A stretch of 64,000 bases of DNA from Dendrophyllia cribrosa (GCA_024195265.1 JAJLRJ010000015.1:171864-235863); one strand, 5' to 3'; shown: positions 24,694-33,544, numbered from the stretch's first letter. Notes: generated by a model not told the origin, from the sequence alone. Numbers and translations are program-made.

Positions 24694-25637
24694 GTGCCTT
24701 GGGGCACAACCATCAGCTCCTCACGAACAAACCCCCTCTTAGGGCCGTCGTAGAGATAATACACGACAGGCGCATCTGGCTTGGTGACAACCTTCTCAAT
24801 GTTGTGGACCTTCAAAGACCAGATGGGATCAGTCGCACGCTTCCCGCCCCCTTCCAGCTCACCGGGGTAATAAAGATATCTCACACTCACCTGGGGAGGG
24901 AGCTTCTTCTCATAGACCCCAACAGGCCTAGCATATGGAGTCGCGGGCTTGGAAGAAACGGCTTTCTCTTTGATTGCTTGAGCGGGCTTCTTGCCAGTGA
25001 GTCTTGTTACTTCATTGTTCAAGGCCGAGACAACATCTGGCAGTCTTTTGACCCATGCAGTCGAACGGCCAGAGGGCATATTCATTTCAACGGCCTACTG
25101 ATAACCAAACAGCCTTTCAGCCAGGGTTCGGTTGAATCTCTCCACAATTGCTTGGTCTCTGTGGATATCAACCCGCCCACGACGAATGGTTGTTTTGTTG
25201 TTTTCCATGGCCTTTGTCACAGCCCCCATAAACTCTTTCCCAGGGTCAACTTGCAAGAGTTGAGGCCATTTCAAAGGCCCACGTATGTAAGTCTTCTGAA
25301 ATGCCCTTGAGACTTCTTCAGACTCTTTCGAAGTCAGAGGCTCTGCTGCTTTGTAACGGCTAGCCACATCAACAAGGGTTAATGCGTATTTGTAAACCTT
25401 TCTCCCGTGTGGAAGTTTGTCGTGGGGCAGTAAGAGAAGATCTGCTTGATGCACTGTATTGGGTGATGAGACATCAAACTTGGGGCGGGGGATAGCGCGT
25501 GGCGCCGGGAGGTAAACTTGCCAAAGGGCTTGTTTGACCAGCCATTTCTTTGCCGCTGCAGCTAGCTTTTTTACAGCGGCAAGACCTTTCCAATACCCTT
25601 TCGGACTGTAATAGATCTTAGAGAGTTTCGCCTCCAT
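24669..25637 (-). pseudogene. int: Polinton integrase with one in-frame stop
   Basis: A retroviral-type DDE integrase that would insert the element. The start at 25,637 is preceded by ATATATACCC (25,643-25,652), the motif shared by neighbouring genes. Catalytic candidates in order are VHQAD, LQVDPGKEF and the Glu of AIVERFNRTLAE. A C-terminal SH3/chromo-like part ends YYLYDGPKRGFVREE. A TAG at 25,095-25,097 interrupts the frame just after the catalytic core; code on both sides is in one frame. About 322 codons in all. The rest is open, so this may be a single recent nonsense change, a readthrough site or an assembly error. Confidence 0.92.
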
Positions 25638-25656
25638 AGAGGGTATATATGTTTGT

Positions 25657-26094
25657 TTACAGAAAGCGATAAGCCGCATACCCACCAGCAAGCAGGGTGC
25701 CTCCAATGAACACAAGTTCACCATTCTGTTGTTGTGGGCTGGGCTTGTAAAAGTCCGAGAACTGGGGCTCTTTGTTGTCTTTGATTTGTTTATCTGGTTG
25801 CGTTTGGTGCATCTGGTTATACAAGACCAGGGCTTGGTCAGTGGTTTGGAAGTTTTTGCTAGCTTGGTGTTCCTTCCGATCATTGGCTGCAATCCAGTCG
25901 AGGAGCTTGGTGCGGTCCTTCTGGTATTTTGCGTAAGCCGCTTGGTATTGTTCAAGGGCGTGGTCGTGACGGATTTTCTCATCCATTGCTGCCTTTCCGT
26001 TATCACCAGACAGATATTTTGCGAGATAATTACCGCCCGTGAAAGCTGCCGCATTGAGAACAGCGCCAAGAGCCATTATTGCAATCGAGGCCAT
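25657..26094 (-). CDS. Polinton small protein, 145 aa, unidentified
   Basis: Starts MASIAIMALG with a hydrophobic, Ala/Gly-rich N-terminus that could enter a membrane. A charged, Gln/Tyr-rich middle follows (residues 35-110), then a second hydrophobic segment near the C-terminus (LVFIGGTLLAGGYAAY). GTATAC stands just upstream of the start (~26,099-26,104). The gene begins the leftward block and stops 19 bases before the integrase start, so co-regulation is likely. I do not recognise a named family. A virion or membrane-associated role is an inference from context. Confidence 0.75.
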   Translation of the reverse strand: MASIAIMALGAVLNAAAFTGGNYLAKYLSGDNGKAAMDEKIRHDHALEQYQAAYAKYQKDRTKLLDWIAANDRKEHQASKNFQTTDQALVLYNQMHQTQPDKQIKDNKEPQFSDFYKPSPQQQNGELVFIGGTLLAGGYAAYRFL

Positions 26095-26111
26095 TGTGTA
26101 TACATATTGTT

Positions 26112-26333
26112 TTACATGTTGTCTGGGAGGATTTTCTGGTCCTCGAGATATTTCTTCAGTGCGATGCTGCCAGCCATTACTGTTGTGAACTTGACGTAAT
26201 TCATCAAGCTTGCACTGGGGTCGGCAGTGAAGCTCTCTTTAATTGTCTTTTTCCCAATCCAACCAATACCAGCGACAAGGCCAGTGATTGTTGCGGCGTC
26301 GAGGATAGACTTCACAAGCTTGTTGTCAGACAT
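26112..26333 (-). CDS. Polinton small membrane protein, 73 aa
   Basis: A short protein with two hydrophobic stretches, ATITGLVAGIGWIGKK (residues 14-29) and FTTVMAGSIALKKYL (about 49-63). ATTATAC lies a few bases upstream of the start (26,346-26,352). It is intact, and the gene to its left follows after 17 bases. Function unknown; small membrane proteins of this kind are common in the virion block of Polintons. Confidence 0.7.
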   Translation of the reverse strand: MSDNKLVKSILDAATITGLVAGIGWIGKKTIKESFTADPSASLMNYVKFTTVMAGSIALKKYLEDQKILPDNM

Positions 26334-26375
26334 GGTTTGTGTGCATTATACATATGATTTTTTTATTTTTCTGAC

Positions 26376-26723
26376 TCAGACTCGACCTCGGCCTCGACCT
26401 CGACCTCGGGTTCGGACTCGTGGCTCCTCGACTCGGACTCGGGGCTCCTCGACTCGGACTCGGGGCTCCTCGACTCGGACTCGGGGCACCTCGACTCGGA
26501 CTCGGGGCACCTCGACTCGGACTCGGGGCACCTCGACTCGGACTCGGGGTTCCTCGACCTCGTCCTCTGACTCAGACTCGGGCTCGGACTCGGGCTCGGG
26601 TCTGTTGTGCCTATTCAAGGCTAAACCGCAAACTGTATCAAAGGCGACCGAAGTAAGTCCAAACCAAAGAAGAAACACACCACTGATTGCAGCAGAATTC
26701 ATCAAAGCTTGGAAAGGATTCAT
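26376..26723 (-). CDS. membrane protein with 7-residue repeat tail, 115 aa
   Basis: Residues 1-35 hold a hydrophobic segment ([21 protein letters not shown]). An acidic Glu/Ser stretch follows ([15 protein letters not shown]), then about seven copies of a seven-residue unit, EPRVRVE or VPRVRVE, encoded by a 21-base tandem repeat (26,410-26,550). It ends in [10 protein letters not shown]. The result is an alternating acidic and basic tail. TATATATAC is upstream (26,731-26,739). It is intact. The repeat number is likely to vary between copies. The tail could bind nucleic acid or stay disordered; that is inference. Confidence 0.7.
   Translation of the reverse strand: MNPFQALMNSAAISGVFLLWFGLTSVAFDTVCGLALNRHNRPEPESEPESESEDEVEEPRVRVEVPRVRVEVPRVRVEVPRVRVEEPRVRVEEPRVRVEEPRVRTRGRGRGRGRV
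26410..26560. repeat. 21-base coding minisatellite
   Basis: GACTCGGACTCGGGGCTCCTC-type units of 21 bases repeat about seven times and are flanked by shorter 6-base GGCTCG/CTCGAC repeats. Both strands stay open through it, which makes false frames. Confidence 0.85.
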
Positions 26724-26746
26724 GGTGTCAGTATATATATGTTTTT

Positions 26747-27217
26747 TTATTCCATATTTTTTATTCCTTGTCTTACAGGAATTCGAGATGGGGGTGTTGC
26801 TGGTGGTGTTGCAGCGGGGGTTGTCGCGGTTGTGTTTGCTGGTGTGTTTGATTTTCTCCCAAGCCTTTGCATTATAGCTTCGCGCTGGTAATAAACACCA
26901 GCAGCAGAGACAATCAACCCACCAACCCCCAGAATATAAACGATTGAGTTGCTGTTGCTGTCACTTGTTGTGTCACTTGTTGCGCCACTTGTTGCAGAAT
27001 TGTTTTCGCTTGTTGAGGGTGCAGGCTTTTGTGCTTCGGCCTTTTTCTTTTCTTCCCGGGCCATGCGGTTGCGTTCTGCTAGCCTTTTGCCAGAAGCAAC
27101 ACGGCCGGGGTTCTTTTCTGTTGCAGGCTTTGTTTTCGGGGCCTCAGAGATAACACGGTCAGGTGTTGGAGTTGGAGTTGCAGTTTCTTCAGTGATCGTC
27201 TCGAGTGGTGTGGCCAT
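26747..27217 (-). CDS. Polinton single-pass membrane protein, 156 aa
   Basis: Low-complexity Thr/Pro-rich N-terminus (TPTPTPDRV), then a basic Lys/Arg/Glu stretch (residues 45-65), a Ser/Thr/Asn linker, and one clear membrane segment IVYILGVGGLIVSAAGVYYQ (about 92-111). A Thr/Pro/Ala-rich tail follows. CATATATAC stands right before the start (27,219-27,228). It is intact. Mucin-like linkers around one membrane segment resemble virion membrane or internal proteins, but no family was recognised. Confidence 0.72.
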   Translation of the reverse strand: MATPLETITEETATPTPTPDRVISEAPKTKPATEKNPGRVASGKRLAERNRMAREEKKKAEAQKPAPSTSENNSATSGATSDTTSDSNSNSIVYILGVGGLIVSAAGVYYQREAIMQRLGRKSNTPANTTATTPAATPPATPPSRIPVRQGIKNME

Positions 27218-27296
27218 CCTGTATATATGTGATTTTTATTTTTTACAAGATGTGCCCGGTTGCTGCAGGTTGCTGCAAGGTTGCTGCCAGGTTTCT

Positions 27297-27917
27297 TCAA
27301 GGTTCCTGTGAGGTCGGCACAGGCCCCAGCCCAACTTCATCAAGGCCCTCAAGTGGATAGCCTTCAATGTCTCTGGTTGGATGTGTGGGTTGGGGTTCTA
27401 ATTCTATCAAATCAGGCTTGTGATCAGGCTCTCGTTCAAACTTAATGTGTTTTGTTGTGATGAGAGCAGCATTGGCAAGCGCCAGCCATTGTCTGCATCG
27501 CACCGCAATAGCCCCAGCAAGATTTGACAGCTCCTGGTTGATGATGTAGTCGTTCTTGAGTTCTTTCTGCAACACCGCCACATCCTCAACCGGGGCCACC
27601 ATTCCAACGCCTTTGGATATGAGCATGATGGCTGAATCAACTAAGGATTCGGTTGTCTTGTTGCCAACGTAGGCCTCGTACCGTTTGCAGTACTTGTCAA
27701 CGTCCTTGTCTGACAACCGCTTGACATGATCGTGTGTGAGCTGCACACCGATGGCTTCTTTGGCCTTGCCAGTTGAAACAAGGATTGCCAGCTTTTCGCG
27801 TTTGGCAGGAATGTCATTGTCACCAACTATACCTGTGGGAGGTGCGGCACCAGGGGTGGCCTCCAACATCTGCATTACTTCGAAAACGACCTGGTCTTCA
27901 GCTGCTTGTGCCATCAT
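27297..27917 (-). CDS. Polinton protein, ~206 aa, unidentified
   Basis: Start taken at the ATG ATG pair (27,912-27,917), since the shared TATAC motif (27,922-27,927) overlaps a further upstream ATG at 27,927-27,929. Mostly helical, charged composition, with KRLSDKDVDKYCKRYEAYVG near the centre and a hydrophobic LVDSAIMLISKGVGMV. The C-terminus is Pro-rich (ELEPQPTHPT). It is intact. I do not recognise it. Its place inside the virion-like block suggests a structural role. Confidence 0.75.
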   Translation of the reverse strand: MMAQAAEDQVVFEVMQMLEATPGAAPPTGIVGDNDIPAKREKLAILVSTGKAKEAIGVQLTHDHVKRLSDKDVDKYCKRYEAYVGNKTTESLVDSAIMLISKGVGMVAPVEDVAVLQKELKNDYIINQELSNLAGAIAVRCRQWLALANAALITTKHIKFEREPDHKPDLIELEPQPTHPTRDIEGYPLEGLDEVGLGPVPTSQEP

Positions 27918-27937
27918 CAGGGTATACATATGTGTTT

Positions 27938-28177
27938 TTATTTTTCAATAATTCTCTTGATGTCTGGCAAAAGGGCTTCAAGCTCTCGTACCACCCCCGC
28001 CATGGTGTCTGGCATAGAATTTAGCTGCAAGGGATATCTGTTGAGAAGCATGAGGCGCAGATCTTCCTCACCAGCGGCTTTGATAATTTTGTTTTGCGCA
28101 TCAAGTGTGTGTTTGTGCAATTCATCCAAAAACTGTGAAAACACAGTGAGCTTGTGTAGACTTGTTGGCGCATTCAT
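27938..28177 (-). CDS. Polinton small helical protein, 79 aa
   Basis: A short, probably all-helical protein (SQFLDELHKHTLDAQNKIIK). ATATATACC lies just upstream (28,184-28,192). It is separated from the next gene by about 20 bases that carry the AAAAATAAAAACACATATG pattern. Function unknown. Confidence 0.65.
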   Translation of the reverse strand: MNAPTSLHKLTVFSQFLDELHKHTLDAQNKIIKAAGEEDLRLMLLNRYPLQLNSMPDTMAGVVRELEALLPDIKRIIEK

Positions 28178-28218
28178 GGCAATGGTATATATGTGTGTAT
28201 ATATTGGTGTGCCCGTGT

Positions 28219-28818
28219 TTAAACCTTGTACTCAATTCCATACGGGTGCCTCAAAGAGAAAACCAGGTGGGAGAACTTGCGGGATTTGAGCCTTGCGATA
28301 AACTCTTTGTACTCCTCGTGGGAGAGCTCGCCGGCATAGTCTTCGAATATGGCTTTGGTTGTCTTTCTGGAGGGCGTGTAAAAGAGCACGATCGCTGCAA
28401 TGTTGTCACGATATGGCTTGGCAATGCTGGTGATCTGCTGGGTCAAGACCCACACGGATATGCCGTCATGCCTTGCGCTGAACCCAAGATTGACCAGCTG
28501 GCTCGTGCGGCCTTTGACATCTTTGGAGGCGGCGCAGTCATCGAGAATGAATAAAGTATTGGTGGATGTGAAAAAGAAGCTCGCCAGCTTCAACCAGTCT
28601 TCGATTTCATGCTGTTGGCAGACGATGACGAAGATGTGTGGATCGCGGTCCACGAAGCCATCGTATGTCTTGTTCTTGACAAATGTGGGGCAGAATAAAA
28701 CGATGTAGTCAAAACAACCCCTAAAGGGGCCTCGCAGTTGGGAGAGAAGATACTGTGTCTTGCCAGAGTTAGTGGGGCCCACGATTAGTGCAGTGAATGG
28801 TAGCTTTCTTGGGTCCAT
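28219..28818 (-). CDS. A32-like genome-packaging ATPase
   Basis: A FtsK/HerA-type ATPase of the A32 family, which in related elements and viruses pumps DNA into capsids. Walker A is GPTNSGKT near residue 14 and Walker B is LFILDD near residue 92; a sensor-like WVLTQQI follows (about residue 129). About 200 residues, the usual size. The start at 28,818 is the first ATG in frame, but no TATATAC precedes it. The motif instead precedes 28,963, where a 64-codon open frame begins that overlaps this one in another frame. The true N-terminus may therefore lie upstream, with a frame change near 28,820-28,830. Confidence 0.88.
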   Translation of the reverse strand: MDPRKLPFTALIVGPTNSGKTQYLLSQLRGPFRGCFDYIVLFCPTFVKNKTYDGFVDRDPHIFVIVCQQHEIEDWLKLASFFFTSTNTLFILDDCAASKDVKGRTSQLVNLGFSARHDGISVWVLTQQITSIAKPYRDNIAAIVLFYTPSRKTTKAIFEDYAGELSHEEYKEFIARLKSRKFSHLVFSLRHPYGIEYKV

Positions 28819-28963
28819 AACCAACACCTATATTAGTTGGTTTGCAAACTGGCGGGAAGGGGGCCTTTGCAAGAAGTCTTTGTATTTTATTGAGTGACAG
28901 GGGTCCGGTGGATGGCAGGGGAGCCGGCTTAGCATAGAAGTTGATCTTGTTTCTTGTGGCCAT
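28769..28963 (-). CDS. short gene or displaced N-terminus of the ATPase
   Basis: The 64-codon frame starts MATRNKINFYAKP, right after TATATATACC (28,965-28,975), the start signal of the other leftward genes. It is Pro- and Lys-rich and overlaps the ATPase start by 50 bases in another frame. Either it is a separate small gene, or it is the original N-terminal 45 residues of the ATPase cut off by a one-base change. The promoter position favours the second reading. Confidence 0.5.
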   Translation of the reverse strand: MATRNKINFYAKPAPLPSTGPLSLNKIQRLLAKAPFPPVCKPTNIGVGYGPKKATIHCTNRGPH

Positions 28964-28982
28964 GGTATATATATGCGTTTTC

Positions 28983-30229
28983 TTAGTACTGTACAGATTC
29001 CAGCTGCCTGTCCATGATGTTCATCTGTGAGTCTGAGATGGTGAAGATGTGGCAGTTTGAGTTTCCCGAGCCTGTGCCGTTTCGTTCGATCTCGAGTTGC
29101 ACGCCATCCTGTGTGTTGACGAGCCGTTGGCCGTTGCCGTGAAGGGCTGTGTCGCCCATGGCCCGCAGGTCAATCCAGAGACCAAACTTGTTGCCTGTGA
29201 GATATTTGGTCAAGTTCATGTTAGGCCTGCCGTCCGTGTGTGGGGTAAAATGCCGGGTTATCTCTCTCCACATGTCTGTACCACTGATGCCCTCGTTGTA
29301 AAGCCTGTTTGGGACCCCGTTGACTGTGACCTTCACTTTGGTGATGTCGGGATTGAAATAGTTCTCGGAGTCCCTGACACCAGCCGTGTAGGGGTTGATG
29401 AACAGCAAGAGGATGCCCTTGAGAGACCGGCGCTGTGGGTTAACCCTAAGATTCAGCCGAGTGTCACCACTTTTTGAGAAGGGATGCACCCGATCTCGCA
29501 TTACCAGGTCATAAGCGAACTCCTTGCCACTGGTGTAAGTGCTTGTTGCCTCGTCGGCCAGACTCTTCTGATCGTCTCATACTCCAGCTGGATGTTTTCT
29601 AACTTGTACACGAGCTTGCTTGTGTCTGAGCCTCGGACAACTTGGTTTGCGGGGGCAAGGGTCAGTTCGAAGACCAGATCACTGTACAGTGCCCGAGGAT
29701 ATATAACACCATGATCAGTTAAGATTTGATGATCGAGGTTGATGCGGTACTTATTTTTATATATTGTCTCAAGCTTGTTCTCTGCATCCACGCCGGAGGT
29801 CTTCTTGTCGCAGGCACCAGAGCGGATCTTGCACAAATCCACACTCTGGATGCCCTCCATAAGCATATTTTCCCGCTCATCGGTTGATCGGAAGAGATCT
29901 TCGAAGATCTTGTAGATGTCGTACCCCACCGTGTCCTGGACAGTGGTGGCTGCAAACTTTACAACGAACTTGTCCACCAGGGCCCGAGAAACATTTTGTA
30001 CGAGAAAGTTGTTTGCATGGCCGCCGGCTAGGCTGATGTTGAACACCAGTGCAAGTGAGCCGGACACAATGACATCGTGCTCGCCAAGCTTGGGCAAAGA
30101 GACATACAATGTCTCGCCGGGATTGGCCTCAGAAGGGTTGAAAGTGATGCGCTTGACTGTTCGCTCTGCTTTCATGGCGCCCAGTGTCTTTTCACTGTGA
30201 GATGGAAGTAAATTCGGTTGCACAGCCAT
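28983..30229 (-). pseudogene. candidate major capsid protein (hexon-like), one frame break
   Basis: About 415 codons in two frames. The N-terminal half (starting MAVQPNLLPS at 30,229) and the C-terminal half (ending RQLESVQY) meet at a frame change near 29,561-29,572. Order and spacing fit one protein. Size, position beside the ATPase and phrases such as NNFLVQNVSRALVDKF suit a double-jelly-roll capsid protein of Polinton/adintovirus type. This is from general resemblance; no structure prediction was possible. TATATACC precedes the start, in a divergent promoter shared with the next gene. Confidence 0.65.
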
Positions 30230-30271
30230 GGTATATATTTGTGTTTTTAAAATTCATATTTATATATCATC
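30230..30271. promoter_or_regulatory. divergent promoter between two Polinton genes
   Basis: Only 42 bases separate the leftward start (30,229) from the rightward start (30,272). TATATA occurs once toward each gene (GGTATATATTT on the left, TTTATATATCATC on the right), with a TTTTTAAAAT core between them. Confidence 0.7.
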
Positions 30272-30505
30272 ATGGCTGAAGGCGGTTTTGATCCAGGAGA
30301 TATGCCCGATAATCCTTGGGTTGACCATGGGATTGACCACGATGATGACGACGATGACGAACAAGAAGTTGACACAACAACCCCCTTTCAACCAGGTGCT
30401 GCATCCACCCCATATCATGGCGGTGAACAGCATGAAATGCATACAATGGCTCACGAACAAAGTGGGCTGCCAGATGTCCCTCTGCTTGGAGAAATCATAG
30501 ACTGA
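30272..30505 (+). CDS. small acidic Polinton protein, 77 aa
   Basis: Starts MAEGGFDPGDMPDNPWV and contains an Asp run (HDDDDDDEQEV), then His/Met-rich sequence. Highly acidic, no membrane segment. Its ATG follows TTATATATCATC. The next gene starts 31 bases after its stop without an own TATATAC, so the two may share a transcript. Function unknown. Confidence 0.6.
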   Translation: MAEGGFDPGDMPDNPWVDHGIDHDDDDDDEQEVDTTTPFQPGAASTPYHGGEQHEMHTMAHEQSGLPDVPLLGEIID

Positions 30506-30535
30506 AATGAAAAAGCAGAGAGAATCGATAAAGTC

Positions 30536-31663
30536 ATGGACTGGATCAAAAAGTTGCGTCCAAAAGTAAACCTAGCGAAAATAGGACCAATTGGTTTTGG
30601 TAAAAAAACAGCAAATTCTGGCAAAATAGTTGCCTTTGGTCCAAAAGGTGGTGAAACTCTCATTTTCAAGCAAGATGGGAGCTTTTTTAAATCGTTCACA
30701 GACAAGTTCAAAACATCCCTTGGCCCAAGCGCTGAAGAGCTTGTCTCTGAAGAAAATACATCAATAAGGGAAGAAAGTCAAAGATTGAAGGAGACAGAAA
30801 AACAACTGAAGGAGGATGAAAGGGCTGCTGTGGAAAAACAACAAGCAGCAAATGAGGTGCAAAACCTCAGAAACAAAATTGAGCAAACTCACGCGAGGAG
30901 GGAGGCTCTGGAGCAGGAACACGGTTCAAGAATTGAAAATCAAGCCGAGATAGACCGCCTAAAAATGTTGGAAAAGAATCTTCAACGAGATCTTGAAAAC
31001 CAGAAAAAAGAATTAGGGGCCCTGCAAAAAATACAAAAACGAACAGACAAAGAACGCGCCCAAGTACAGGCAAAGGTTGACAAAGCCAGAACACGCCTTT
31101 CTGCTATGGTGAAGGAAAGAAATGAAGTTGAAGCAGGGCTAAACTCAACTAAACCCCTTGATGAGTTAAACGAAAGAGAAGCCGTGCTTGAACGACAGAA
31201 CGAGGAAGACAGACTCGTCATAGAGGATGAGAACACGTCTCCCTCTAACAGAGCAGCCGCGGAAGACCGGGTTACTGAGCGAGAAGAAGAGCTGGCAAGG
31301 CTCAGAACACAGGTTCAAGAAAGGGAAGAAGCCCTGTCTTTGAGAGAGAGGGTCAGAGAAATCTTAAAGAAATACGGATGGACCCTGCAAGCGATTGTTC
31401 TGGCAGCTGGCATCACCATCAGCGCTGTTGTACTCGCCACCTTGAACGGCCTGGCAAAGGCCACCAAGGCTATTGGAAATGGGCTTAAAGAGCTTGGCAA
31501 AAAGGCAGCCAGCGCCTTGCCTGGCCTCATTGGCTCAATTGTGAGCTTCATCTTCAAAGCGGCCGGGTCGGTCATCTCCTTTCTGGGGGAACACGCCTGG
31601 CTGCTCATCCTTGCCGTGGTGGCCTTCCTTGTTGAAAGGATCACCAAGCGTTCGAAGTCTTGA
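30536..31663 (+). CDS. coiled-coil membrane protein, 375 aa
   Basis: Residues 1-60 are basic and Gly-rich. Residues 70-270 form a long Glu/Lys/Gln/Arg coiled coil (e.g. ESQRLKETEKQLKEDERAA). A hydrophobic tail follows with three likely membrane segments: AIVLAAGITISAVVLATL, GLIGSIVSFIFKAAGSVISF and WLLILAVVAFLVERI. It ends in basic residues (KRSKS). It is intact. Its stop lies close to the tail end of the convergent 547-residue gene. It is the only gene of the element without a TATATAC before its start. Function unknown; a minor virion or tail-anchored structural protein is possible. Confidence 0.8.
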   Translation: MDWIKKLRPKVNLAKIGPIGFGKKTANSGKIVAFGPKGGETLIFKQDGSFFKSFTDKFKTSLGPSAEELVSEENTSIREESQRLKETEKQLKEDERAAVEKQQAANEVQNLRNKIEQTHARREALEQEHGSRIENQAEIDRLKMLEKNLQRDLENQKKELGALQKIQKRTDKERAQVQAKVDKARTRLSAMVKERNEVEAGLNSTKPLDELNEREAVLERQNEEDRLVIEDENTSPSNRAAAEDRVTEREEELARLRTQVQEREEALSLRERVREILKKYGWTLQAIVLAAGITISAVVLATLNGLAKATKAIGNGLKELGKKAASALPGLIGSIVSFIFKAAGSVISFLGEHAWLLILAVVAFLVERITKRSKS

Positions 31664-31849
31664 ACACTTATCTCGACCAAACGAAAACCCTGCCAAAGCA
31701 AGCGCACCCACAGCAACGACTGCCTTGGAGACGTGATGCGGGTCGGGCTGTGGTGTGGGTGTTGGTGTGAGCTGTTGTGAGGGCTGTTGTGCGGGTGTTG
31801 GTGGTATGGGTGTGCTGCTTGTGGGTGTGGGTGTGGCGATGCCCTATGC

Positions 31850-33493
31850 CTATGTGGCCTGTTTATGTATCGGGTTTGATGGGTGGCTGTTTGGTGGATT
31901 AATCTTTGTTGGTCCACCGTCCATGTGGCGAAGGGAGGCTTTTTTTGTGCCCAGATTAACACCACTGTTCACGCCCAGCTTCATCCCTTGCGTTGCCTCC
32001 TGTAGATTATTGTTATACCCGATCACGCTCTCTGTGTTGATAATCATGCGCGAGGGCATGAGCCAGCTTCCGGGTGCTGTCGCAAAGTCTAAGCGCACTT
32101 TCGTTGCTTGGATGTCAAGCTGGTAACGCTGTACGCTTGTTGCGATGTCGTTCAGTATTATGGCCTCCTCTAGATGGACCAAGAAGACTCTCTGCGTTTC
32201 GAAGGCCCTACCTCCTTTTCCAATGATGCTGCTGCGGGTTTTGGCTTGTGAACCAAGAATGCAGTACACAAAGGCCTCGATTGATTGGTTCATACGCGCG
32301 AGCCCTGGCTGTTTTAGCCCTTGTGCGTAATTTGGCACAAAGTGCTCGAACTGGGTGTCAGCCCCTTGGTCGTTGCGGACAAACGTTATTCCATTGGCTC
32401 GATAGTTGGGGTCTTTTCTGCCAGTCACGCGCTCATCATCGAATAGAGCTAGATCAGAGTCTGGATAAGTGTAATCGGTAGAGATGGGGCCACCACCGTA
32501 TTCCCAAATGTAGACATTACCAAGACCGTGGTTCTTGCCGTATGTGTAACGGAAGTCAGAACTGGGGTCGATGCCAAACTCGATGCAAAGCTTCTTGTAC
32601 GCGTCGATGTTGTACTTGTTGTCTTTCTGGTTAAATGAGGGGTCGTCTGGCAAAGCACTCACGCTTTGTTCCCCACCCATCTGGTAGAGTATTCGCCTTG
32701 TTGTGAAATAAACGTGAAACCGGTAAAACGACCGTAACTGTGGTGTTAAAGATAGACTGGAGTTCTTATCGAAGAGAATGTCACGCGAGATTCCACAGCC
32801 GGTTGTTGCACACCACAGGGCGAAGGAGAGTTGTTGTGGCCAAAAGCCCATATGAGGACCACACATCCACTTTCGGCCATATTTGGCGGTTGTGAATGAA
32901 ATCTGTGTGTCCCTGAAGATATTTCGGTATTTCGTTGTGAAATACTCAGTTGGAGTGACGTAAATATTTTGCTCTTTGTCATTCAAGATTGCGCCAATCA
33001 TCATGTCTTTGTCTATTGTGGTGAAGAAAGCAACAGCCGGGATTGATAACATTTGTTGCCCCAACGATAACTGATAAGGGAAACCCCCATCATAATGGAG
33101 CCCAAGAGCGTCTCTTTCGGCGCCAGTCCAATCTTTGTGGGCTATTTCTGTAACGAGTGCCCATGAGCCAGGACCCTCTTTGTAAAGCACTTCCCCCGTG
33201 GCTGTTTTGTGGTCGTCGCCAAAATCTACTTGAACTTCAAAGTGTGACATATCAGCGCGCGGGAAACGATTTTTGAATTCTGAGAGCGCCTTAGCCTTGG
33301 CCGCGGCAGAGAGCTTGGCAGCCTCCGGCGAACTCAACCAAGCCATTTCAGGATCTGTGTGTGGCTTTGGTGCCACATTGGTATAGGCGTTTGGAGGCGA
33401 ATAAAAAGGAGGTGGGGGTCCGTAATTGTGGCCGCCGATGTTTATACCAAGATTTGAATTAGGATTAAATCCACCGGGGCGTCTGCCAAACAT
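31850..33493 (-). CDS. large conserved-looking Polinton protein, 547 aa
   Basis: Starts MFGRRPGGFNPNSNLGINIG after TATATAC-like sequence (33,499-33,507). Gly/Pro-rich N-terminus, then a long mixed region with many aromatics (GPHMGFWPQQLSFALWC; SFYRFHVYFTTRRILYQM), an IGKGGRAFETQ stretch and a C-terminal Asn/Gly-rich part. The frame ends at TAG 31,850-31,852; a second TAG lies at 31,844-31,846, after which the same frame stays open for about 55 codons, Thr/Pro-rich with a hydrophobic segment (VVAVGALALAGFSFG). It may have lost its natural tail. I cannot assign a function. The size also fits a capsid-class protein, so which of the two large candidates is the main capsid is open. Confidence 0.8.
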   Translation of the reverse strand: MFGRRPGGFNPNSNLGINIGGHNYGPPPPFYSPPNAYTNVAPKPHTDPEMAWLSSPEAAKLSAAAKAKALSEFKNRFPRADMSHFEVQVDFGDDHKTATGEVLYKEGPGSWALVTEIAHKDWTGAERDALGLHYDGGFPYQLSLGQQMLSIPAVAFFTTIDKDMMIGAILNDKEQNIYVTPTEYFTTKYRNIFRDTQISFTTAKYGRKWMCGPHMGFWPQQLSFALWCATTGCGISRDILFDKNSSLSLTPQLRSFYRFHVYFTTRRILYQMGGEQSVSALPDDPSFNQKDNKYNIDAYKKLCIEFGIDPSSDFRYTYGKNHGLGNVYIWEYGGGPISTDYTYPDSDLALFDDERVTGRKDPNYRANGITFVRNDQGADTQFEHFVPNYAQGLKQPGLARMNQSIEAFVYCILGSQAKTRSSIIGKGGRAFETQRVFLVHLEEAIILNDIATSVQRYQLDIQATKVRLDFATAPGSWLMPSRMIINTESVIGYNNNLQEATQGMKLGVNSGVNLGTKKASLRHMDGGPTKINPPNSHPSNPIHKQAT

Positions 33494-33544
33494 GATTGTA
33501 TATATTTATATTTTTAAATGTGTAATTATATACTCGCATCTGTC

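Noticed and set aside
24537..25310. 257-codon plus frame over the integrase
   Set aside because: Its first part is the polymerase tail in one frame; the rest is antisense to the well-supported integrase.
26227..26877. Long plus frame with [12 protein letters not shown] repeats
   Set aside because: Antisense reading of the 21-base coding minisatellite and neighbouring genes.
31315..31965. 216-codon minus frame rich in His/Pro
   Set aside because: It lies antisense to the coiled-coil gene and across the repeat-rich end of the 547-residue gene; its composition reflects the CAC/ACC repeats.
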